From assembly GCF_000429665.1 (NCBI RefSeq), contig NZ_AUCH01000029.1, positions 1 to 15,948 on the forward strand: a stretch of 15,948 nucleotides of DNA, written 5' to 3'. Positions 12,298 through 15,948 of the stretch are shown here, one piece after another; within the stretch, counting starts at the first letter, position 1, and the number at the start of each line of letters is the position of its first letter. The stretch is from Azovibrio restrictus DSM 23866 (lineage in GTDB: Bacteria; Pseudomonadota; Gammaproteobacteria; Burkholderiales; Rhodocyclaceae). The notes under the pieces are model-generated. The model saw only the letters and a list, made by a program, of their open reading frames with translations, ran no database searches and was not told the DNA's origin. Position numbers and translations under genes: made by a program.

Positions 12298-12353
12298 GGC
12301 AAACGCAAGCCCCCTCTCCCACCCTGCGGGGGAGAGATTTGCTTGCGTTTGCC
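12298..12353 (-). repeat. Long two-part hairpin in the rplL-rpoB spacer
   Basis: A perfect 13-bp outer stem pairs 12298-12310 with 12341-12353 (GGCAAACGCAAGC with its complement). Inside it, across an internal loop, is a 7-bp stem CTCTCCC (12314-12320) with GGGAGAG (12330-12336). On the mRNA strand a T-rich stretch (TGTTTCTGCCTTTTT) follows within 15 nt. E. coli has an RNase III processing site at this place between rplL and rpoB, and a double-stranded region of this length would suit that enzyme. The CTCTCCC...GGGAGAG core also resembles dispersed palindromic elements common in GC-rich proteobacteria, so insertion of such an element is an alternative. Confidence 0.6.
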
Positions 12354-12404
12354 GTTTGAGCACGAATATTTATCTCGCCGACGTAAAACCTGACATCAAT
12401 GCAG

Positions 12405-12434
12405 AAAAGGGCTGGCGACCCTGGCCGCCAGCCC
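12405..12434 (-). terminator. Intrinsic terminator or attenuator between rplL and rpoB
   Basis: On the mRNA strand, 17 nt after the rplL stop, a 9-bp GC-rich stem (GGGCTGGCG with CGCCAGCCC; 12426-12434 and 12409-12417, 8-nt loop) is followed at once by TTTTCT. It is the only hairpin in the window with a T-run directly behind it. In E. coli a partial terminator here makes rpoBC expression a fraction of rplJL expression. The same job is likely here, since no convincing rpoB promoter was seen in the spacer. Confidence 0.75.
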
Positions 12435-12451
12435 ATGTGACATCCAGTCGA

Positions 12452-12829
12452 TTACTTCAGTTCGACCTTGGCGCCAGCGTCTTCCAGTTGCTTCTTCAGG
12501 GCTTCGGCGTCGGCCTTGGAGATGCCTTCCTTGACGGGCTTGGGAGCGCCGTCGACCACGTCCTTGGCTTCCTTCAGGCCCAGGCCGGTGGCAGCGCGCA
12601 CGACCTTGATGACTTCAACCTTCTTGTCGCCGGCAGCAGCCAGGATCACGGTGAACTCGGTCTGCTCTTCAGCAGCAGCGGCAGCACCGCCACCAGCGCC
12701 GGGGGCAGCAACAGCCAGAGCAGCGGCGGAAACGCCGAACTTCTCTTCGAACGCCTTGACCAGGTCGTTCAGTTCCATGACGGTCATGCCGCCAACGGCT
12801 TCGAGGATGTCTTCTTTAGAGATAGCCAT
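12452..12829 (-). CDS. rplL: 50S ribosomal protein L7/L12
   Basis: L7/L12 forms dimers on the ribosomal stalk, bound to L10, and recruits and stimulates the translational GTPases. The 125-residue product has the dimerising N-terminal domain (about residues 1-32, MAISKEDILEAVGGMTVMEL), an Ala/Gly-rich hinge (about 36-54) and the globular C-terminal domain (about 56-125) with KVEVIKVVRAATGLGLKEAK. The factor-binding lysines and arginine are present. The ATG at 12827-12829 has AGGAG 8 nt upstream. It follows rplJ by 47 nt and shares its transcript. The C-terminal domain is the apparent relative of the extra domain in RpoB encoded just downstream. Codon use is the biased, highly expressed type of its neighbours. 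Confidence 0.98.
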   Translation of the reverse strand: MAISKEDILEAVGGMTVMELNDLVKAFEEKFGVSAAALAVAAPGAGGGAAAAAEEQTEFTVILAAAGDKKVEVIKVVRAATGLGLKEAKDVVDGAPKPVKEGISKADAEALKKQLEDAGAKVELK

Positions 12830-12876
12830 TTAAATAACTCCTAAATTCAAATCTGTATTGGATTGCGTGATGATGA

Positions 12877-13374
12877 TCAGGCAGCGGCTTCTTCGCGCTG
12901 CTTGGCCAGGGCGGCCAGGGCACAGGCAAAGCCGGAGACCGGAGCCTGCATGACGCCCAGCAGCTTGGCGAGCAGTTCTTCGCGGCTGGGGATGGAAGCC
13001 AGGGCTTGCACGCCTGCCTTGTCCAGCACCTTGCCAGCGTAGGAACCGGCCTTGATGACCAGCTTGTCGTTGGTCTTGGCGAAGTCGTTCAACACCTTGG
13101 CGGCAGCCACGGGATCCACGGAGATGCTGTAGATCAGGGGGCCCACCATCTGATCCGCCAGTTCTGCGAACGGGGTACCCGCCACAGCACGACGCACCAG
13201 GGTGTTCTTCAGCACGCGCAGATACACGCCAGACTCGCGGGCTTTCCGACGCAGCACGGTGAGATCACCCACTTCGATGCCACGATATTCGGCCACTGCG
13301 ATGGTCTGAGCGTTGGCTACCTGTGCCGACACCTCAGCCACAACGGCTTTTTTGTCTTCGAGATTGAGACCCAC
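12877..13374 (-). CDS. rplJ: 50S ribosomal protein L10
   Basis: L10 binds 23S rRNA at the stalk base and carries the L7/L12 dimers on its C-terminal helix. It has 165 residues, the same length as E. coli L10. The start GLNLEDKKAVVAEV, the central GVYLRVLKNTLVRRA (about residues 50-64) and GTPFAEL are typical of the family, and an Ala-rich C-terminal tail ends REEAAA. The start codon is GTG (13372-13374), supported by a full AGGAGG ribosome-binding site (13383-13388) 8 nt upstream. No ATG nearby would give a family-like N-terminus. A 217-bp leader with an L10-type regulatory structure lies upstream. In E. coli the L10-L12 complex represses its own translation from such a leader. Confidence 0.97.
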   Translation of the reverse strand: MGLNLEDKKAVVAEVSAQVANAQTIAVAEYRGIEVGDLTVLRRKARESGVYLRVLKNTLVRRAVAGTPFAELADQMVGPLIYSISVDPVAAAKVLNDFAKTNDKLVIKAGSYAGKVLDKAGVQALASIPSREELLAKLLGVMQAPVSGFACALAALAKQREEAAA

Positions 13375-13402
13375 AGGTCTTTCCTCCTTTCAAGTCAAAA
13401 TA

Positions 13403-13420
13403 TGGTGGAAAACTCCACCA
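13403..13420 (-). promoter_or_regulatory. Hairpin just upstream of the rplJ ribosome-binding site
   Basis: A 7-bp stem (TGGTGGA with TCCACCA) with a GTTT loop ends about 15 nt before the rplJ AGGAGG. On the mRNA strand it is followed by TATTTTGA. It is distinct from the L10-type structure further upstream and may shape access to the start site; this role is inferred. Confidence 0.4.
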
Positions 13421-13489
13421 CGCTCACGGCGACCTGAACCAGGAGAGTGCCGGACCGGAATCCGGCGAATAATCCTTGTTCTGGGTACA

Positions 13490-13543
13490 CCGTCTGCGCA
13501 GGCTTGCAGCCATTAAGCCCGAAGGCGCCTGCGGTCTTTGACG
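13490..13543 (-). promoter_or_regulatory. L10 leader, the autoregulatory mRNA site for L10-L12
   Basis: On the mRNA strand CGTCAAAGACCGCAGGC (from 13543) is answered by GCCTGCGCAGACGG (to 13490). The inner stem pairs GCAGGC with GCCTGC (13527-13532 and 13498-13503), extended by a C-G pair. The outer stem pairs CGTC with GACG (13540-13543 and 13491-13494). The asymmetric internal loop between them (AAAGAC opposite CA) is kink-turn-like. The AAAGACCGCAGGC and GCAGACGG segments are what I recall of the conserved L10 leader family. It lies between rplA and rplJ, where E. coli L10-L12 binds to repress translation. Confidence 0.8.
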
Positions 13544-13545
13544 AT

Positions 13546-13581
13546 CTGCGGCCCTCCGCTCACCGGAGCAGAGGGCCGCAG
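13546..13581 (-). terminator. Strong hairpin directly after rplA
   Basis: An 11-bp perfect stem (13546-13556 with 13571-13581) is topped, after one C-A mismatch, by a further 4-bp stem (GCTC with GAGC) and a 4-nt loop. It starts about 10 nt after the rplA stop. No T-run follows on the mRNA strand (ATCGTCAAAG), so it is unlikely to be an intrinsic terminator. It abuts the L10 leader and may be its outer helix, a pause site, or a 3'-end stabiliser for the rplKA message. Confidence 0.5.
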
Positions 13582-13591
13582 CCCAAAGTCT

Positions 13592-14287
13592 TTATGCGGT
13601 CAGGCTGGCCTGATCCACGCGCACGCCAGGACCCATGGTGCTGGCGACGGCGATCTTGCGCAGGTACTGACCCTTGCTGGAAGCGGGCTTGGCCTTGTTC
13701 AGCGCCTCGATCAGTGCGCGCAGGTTCTGCTCCAGCTTTTCCACCGGGAAGGAAGCGCGACCGATGGTGGCGTGAATGATGCCGCCCTTGTCGGTACGGT
13801 ATTGCACCTGACCGGCCTTGGCGTTCTGCACGGCAGTCGCCACGTCCATGGTCACGGTACCCACCTTGGGGTTGGGCATCAGGCCACGAGGACCGAGCAC
13901 CTGACCCAGCTGGCCGACGATACGCATGGCGTCGGGGGTGGCGATGACCACGTCGAAATTCAGGTTGCCGGCCTTGATGTCGGCAGCCAGATCTTCAAAA
14001 CCGACGATGTCGGCGCCAGCAGCCTTGGCGGCCTCGGCCTTGTCGCCCTGGGCGAACACGGCGACGCGTACGCTCTTGCCAGTACCGGCGGGCAGCACGA
14101 CAGAGCCGCGCACCAGCTGGTCAGACTTACGAGCGTCAATACCCAGGTTCACGGCCACGTCGATGGATTCATCGAACTTGGCGGTGGCGGTTTCCTTGGC
14201 CAGGGCCAGGGCGTCACCCACGGGATACAGCTTCTGGGGCTCGATCTTGCCAGCCAGTGCCTTTTGCTTCTTGGTCAGCTTTGCCAT
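13592..14287 (-). CDS. rplA: 50S ribosomal protein L1
   Basis: L1 forms the mobile L1 arm of the large subunit near the E site, helps release deacylated tRNA, and in E. coli represses the L11 operon. It has 231 residues, close to the E. coli protein (234). The signature FDVVIATPDAMRIVGQLG with LGPRGLMPNPKVGT (about residues 111-142) is intact, as is the KGGIIHATIG segment near residue 168. The ATG (14285-14287) begins one base after the rplK TGA, with a GGAGG site inside the end of rplK, so the two genes are translationally coupled. The stop TAA is at 13592-13594. Confidence 0.98.
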   Translation of the reverse strand: MAKLTKKQKALAGKIEPQKLYPVGDALALAKETATAKFDESIDVAVNLGIDARKSDQLVRGSVVLPAGTGKSVRVAVFAQGDKAEAAKAAGADIVGFEDLAADIKAGNLNFDVVIATPDAMRIVGQLGQVLGPRGLMPNPKVGTVTMDVATAVQNAKAGQVQYRTDKGGIIHATIGRASFPVEKLEQNLRALIEALNKAKPASSKGQYLRKIAVASTMGPGVRVDQASLTA

Positions 14288-14288
14288 C

Positions 14289-14720
14289 TCACAGGCCCTC
14301 CACGGTGATACCCATGCTGCGGGCGGAACCGGCGATGGTACGCACGGCGGCTTCCATGTCGGCAGCAGTCAGGTCAGGCATCTTGGTGGTGGCGATCTCT
14401 TCGCACTGAGCGCGGGTGATCTTGCCCACCTTGTCGGTATGGGGCTTGGCAGAACCGGACTTGATGCCGGCAGCCTTCTTGATCAGGATGGTGGCCGGCG
14501 GGGTCTTCATCACGAAGGTGAAGGACTTGTCCGCGAAGGCGGTGATCACCACGGGGATGGGCAGGCCGGGTTCCATACCTTGGGTCTGGGCATTGAAAGC
14601 CTTGCAGAACTCCATGATGTTCAGACCGCGCTGACCCAGGGCGGGACCGATCGGGGGCGAGGGATTCGCCTTGCCGGCCGGCACTTGCAGCTTGATGTAG
14701 CCGATAATTTTCTTGGCCAT
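14289..14720 (-). CDS. rplK: 50S ribosomal protein L11
   Basis: L11 binds the GTPase-associated region of 23S rRNA, is the thiostrepton target with that rRNA, and is needed for RelA activation in the stringent response. It has 143 residues. The N-terminal domain (about 1-70) starts MAKKIIGYIKLQVPAGKANP and holds the proline-rich SPPIGPALGQ segment (21-30) involved in thiostrepton binding. The rRNA-binding C-terminal domain (about 71-143) includes TPPATILIKKAAGIKSGS and ends ITVEGL. The ATG (14718-14720) has AAGGAG about 5 nt upstream. A 95-nt leader separates it from nusG. Confidence 0.98.
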   Translation of the reverse strand: MAKKIIGYIKLQVPAGKANPSPPIGPALGQRGLNIMEFCKAFNAQTQGMEPGLPIPVVITAFADKSFTFVMKTPPATILIKKAAGIKSGSAKPHTDKVGKITRAQCEEIATTKMPDLTAADMEAAVRTIAGSARSMGITVEGL

Positions 14721-14815
14721 TTTGGCTCCTTGAAAAATGAGTGGTAGCGCGGGTTCGGGTTGCCCCTACTGCCGCTCCTCTGACCGGAATCAAGGCTTCC
14801 GGCGGGCCTGAAAAA
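14721..14815 (-). promoter_or_regulatory. rplK leader with one hairpin, candidate L1 autoregulatory site
   Basis: This gap between nusG and rplK holds a 6-bp hairpin (CCGGAA with TTCCGG, 14784-14789 and 14797-14802, 7-nt loop GCCTTGA on the mRNA strand), followed by a purine-rich stretch and the rplK ribosome-binding site. In E. coli L1 represses the L11 operon by binding at this place. I could not match a full L1-binding motif by eye. A weak TTGATT-N17-AGTAGG pair lies here but is not convincing as a promoter. Confidence 0.35.
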
Positions 14816-15349
14816 CTAGCCCTTTTCGACCTGGGAGAATTCCAGCTCGACGGGAGTGGCGCGGCCAAAGATGCTGACGGAAACGCGCAGACGGCTCTTC
14901 TCGTAGTTCACATCTTCGACGGAACCATGGAAATCGGTGAAAGGACCTTCCTTGACCCGCACCACTTCGCCGGTCTCGAACAGCACCTTGGGACGAGGCT
15001 TTTCCACACCGTCCTGCATCTGCTGCATGATCTTTTCCACTTCCTTGTCGGAAATGGGGGCCGGACGATTGGCGGTGCCGCCGACAAAACCCGTGACCTT
15101 GGGCGTGTCCTTGACCAAGTGCCAGGAGTCGTCGTTCATTTCCATTTCCACCAGCACATAACCGGGGAAGAACTTGCGCTCGGTGATGGATTTCTGGCCG
15201 TTCTTCATTTCCACGACCTCTTCCACCGGCACCAGGATGCGCCCGAACATGTCCTGCATGCTCAGACGCTCAATGCGCTCCTGCAGCGCGCGCATGACAC
15301 TTTTTTCGAAGCCCGAATAGGCATGCACTACATACCAGCGCTTGCTCAT
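14816..15349 (-). CDS. nusG: Transcription termination/antitermination factor NusG
   Basis: NusG binds the beta' clamp of elongating RNA polymerase, reduces pausing, supports Rho termination and can link polymerase to the ribosome through S10. The product has 177 residues (E. coli 181). The N-terminal NGN domain spans about 4-110 (RWYVVHAYSGFEKSV at 4-18; FPGYVLVEMEM at 61-71). The C-terminal KOW domain spans about 125-177 (GEVVRVKEGPFTDFHGSVEDV). The frame is open for 13 more codons upstream, but ATG 15347-15349 is chosen because MSKRWYVVHA is the family N-terminus. It overlaps the secE stop as ATGA. There is no strong ribosome-binding site, which fits translational coupling to secE. Confidence 0.97.
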   Translation of the reverse strand: MSKRWYVVHAYSGFEKSVMRALQERIERLSMQDMFGRILVPVEEVVEMKNGQKSITERKFFPGYVLVEMEMNDDSWHLVKDTPKVTGFVGGTANRPAPISDKEVEKIMQQMQDGVEKPRPKVLFETGEVVRVKEGPFTDFHGSVEDVNYEKSRLRVSVSIFGRATPVELEFSQVEKG

Positions 15350-15699
15350 GATTTTTTCCAGCCCAGGACCAAGTCGTACATCACCCACTCCAGACTCTTG
15401 TCGGTTAGGAACAGGAACAGCGCCATCACCACCACAAAGGCAAACACCATGGCCGTGGTCTGCACGGTTTCCTTGCGGCTCGGCCAGACCACCTTGCGCG
15501 CCTCCTGGACAGACTCACGGCCAAGGGCCGCAAAACGCTGACCCGCCTCCGTCTTCCAGAAAACAGCAAAAGCCGCGGCCAGACCAGCCATCACGGCCAG
15601 AATGCGCAGCACCAAAGCCTGCTCGGAGAGCAGGTAGAATCCGGCCACGCCGGCCACCACCAGAAGTAGCGCCAGCGCAAACTTGATCTTGTCGGCCAT
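15346..15699 (-). CDS. secE: Preprotein translocase subunit SecE
   Basis: SecE is the essential inner-membrane clamp around SecY in the Sec translocon. The 117-residue product has the three-helix proteobacterial form. TM1 is at about residues 6-24 and TM2 at about 29-48. An amphipathic cytoplasmic helix (about 55-70) leads to the conserved EARKVVWPSRKE segment (66-77). The essential TM3 is at about 80-99, followed by a conserved C-terminal stretch to about 113. ATG 15697-15699 gives MADKIKFALA. The ribosome-binding site is weak: the nearest candidate is GGGAAG, over 10 nt upstream. The gene starts 26 nt after the tRNA-Trp CCA end and overlaps nusG by 4 nt, so tRNA, secE and nusG are likely cotranscribed. 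Confidence 0.96.
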   Translation of the reverse strand: MADKIKFALALLLVVAGVAGFYLLSEQALVLRILAVMAGLAAAFAVFWKTEAGQRFAALGRESVQEARKVVWPSRKETVQTTAMVFAFVVVMALFLFLTDKSLEWVMYDLVLGWKKS

Positions 15700-15725
15700 G
15701 TCTTAGAAAGCTTCCCAACTAGGAA

Positions 15726-15801
15726 TGGCAGGGGCGGAGGGAATCGAACCCCCGACCTTCGGTTTTGGAAACCGGCGCTCTACCAATTGAGCTACACCCC
15801 T
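15726..15801 (-). tRNA. trpT: tRNA-Trp (anticodon CCA)
   Basis: This is a 73-nt cloverleaf plus an encoded CCA end (15726-15728). The acceptor stem AGGGGTG pairs with CGCCCCT, with one T-G wobble. The D stem is GCTC/GAGC and the T arm has the TTCGATT loop. The anticodon CCA is at 15766-15768 with TT before it and AAA after it. The first pair of the anticodon stem is a C27-A43 mismatch; the other four pairs are sound. It lies between tuf and secE, as in other Betaproteobacteria. Confidence 0.97.
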
Positions 15802-15814
15802 GCAGCAGAGACTA

Positions 15815-15841
15815 CAAAGCGCCCTTACAAAGGGCGCTTTG
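15815..15841 (-). terminator. 12-bp hairpin between tuf and tRNA-Trp
   Basis: A perfect 12-bp stem with a 3-nt loop (15815-15826 with 15830-15841; CAAAGCGCCCTT and its complement) starts 15 nt after the tuf stop. The outer A/T pairs put CTTTG at the 3' end of the stem on the transcript, but only TAGTC follows, so the T-run is short. It could end part of the tuf transcription, protect the tuf mRNA end, or help free the tRNA 5' end. No new promoter is evident before the tRNA. Confidence 0.6.
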
Positions 15842-15856
15842 CACATACAACCAGAA

Positions 15857-15948
15857 TTACTCGATGATCTTGGCGACGACGCCGGCGCCGACGGTACGAC
15901 CGCCTTCACGGATGGCGAAACGCAGACCTTCTTCCATGGCGATCGGGC
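15857..15948 (-). CDS. tuf: Elongation factor Tu, C-terminal end (second tuf copy)
   Basis: Only the last 30 codons and the TAA stop (15857-15859) are inside the window. The translation PIAMEEGLRFAIREGG, then RTVGAGVVAKIIE, is the invariant C-terminus of EF-Tu domain III. It is upstream of tRNA-Trp and secE in the direction of transcription, the place of tufB in E. coli. It has the same orientation as the tuf copy at the other end of the window, so the two form a direct repeat bracketing the whole cluster. Confidence 0.97.
   Translation of the reverse strand, partial: PIAMEEGLRFAIREGGRTVGAGVVAKIIE

Noticed and set aside
12360..12400. Possible rpoB promoter (TTGATG with GATAAA) in the rplL-rpoB spacer
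   Set aside because: The spacing is about 19 nt and the -10 match is poor, so it is not listed as a feature.
9941..12431. Search for mobile elements, CRISPR repeats or a defence or biosynthetic system
   Set aside because: No transposase, integrase, regularly spaced repeat or non-core gene is present anywhere in the window; the whole length is explained by core genes and short spacers.
15350..15388. Upstream extension of nusG by 13 residues
   Set aside because: The extension reads through the end of secE and is not part of the NusG family; MSKRWYVVHA at 15349 is the normal start with an ATGA overlap.
15703..15909. 68-codon open frame across tRNA-Trp
   Set aside because: It covers the tRNA gene and the hairpin and has no ribosome-binding site or similarity; it is a chance frame.

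Overview
The window is a contiguous block of translation and transcription genes. Every gene lies on the minus strand, so transcription runs from high to low coordinates. In that direction the order is tuf (3' end only), tRNA-Trp, secE, nusG, rplK, rplA, rplJ, rplL, rpoB, rpoC, rpsL, rpsG, fusA, tuf (5' part only). This is the rif cluster (secE to rpoC) joined directly to the str operon (rpsL to tuf), with a tuf copy at each end. E. coli keeps these clusters far apart; the joined order with tRNA-Trp after the first tuf is typical of Betaproteobacteria. The high-GC codon use, the beta-proteobacterial type of RpoB (about 13 extra residues in the SI2 region compared with E. coli) and the long 1431-residue RpoB suggest Rhodocyclales (Azoarcus/Thauera/Dechloromonas-like). 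That lower-rank assignment is inference.

Layout by coordinate: the str operon (1-3508), a 193-bp junction holding rpoC-downstream hairpins and a near-consensus sigma70 promoter (3509-3701), rpoC and rpoB (3702-12231), a 220-bp rplL-rpoB spacer with an attenuator-like hairpin and a second long hairpin (12232-12451), rplL and rplJ (12452-13374), a 217-bp L10-type leader (13375-13591), rplA and rplK (13592-14720), nusG and secE (14816-15699), tRNA-Trp (15726-15801), a strong hairpin, and the end of the second tuf. No stretch over 300 bp lacks a gene. I see no mobile element, CRISPR array or phage gene.

The gene products work together. RpoB and RpoC form the RNA polymerase core, NusG binds polymerase, and SecE belongs to the protein translocon. 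L11, L1, L10 and L7/L12 build the ribosomal stalk and L1 arm; S12 and S7 are small-subunit proteins; EF-G and EF-Tu are the elongation GTPases. Spacers sit where E. coli has autogenous control: L1 at the rplK leader, L10 at the rplJ leader, S7 at the rpsL-rpsG gap, and attenuation between rplL and rpoB. Each holds a matching hairpin here.

The most interesting signal is inside rpoB. Compared with E. coli, beta carries a 71-residue insertion at residues of about 420-495, just before the conserved RNG...IDDIDHLGNRR stretch. By eye it aligns along its whole length with the C-terminal domain of ribosomal protein L7/L12, whose gene lies immediately upstream. The polymerase may therefore carry an L12-CTD-like domain.
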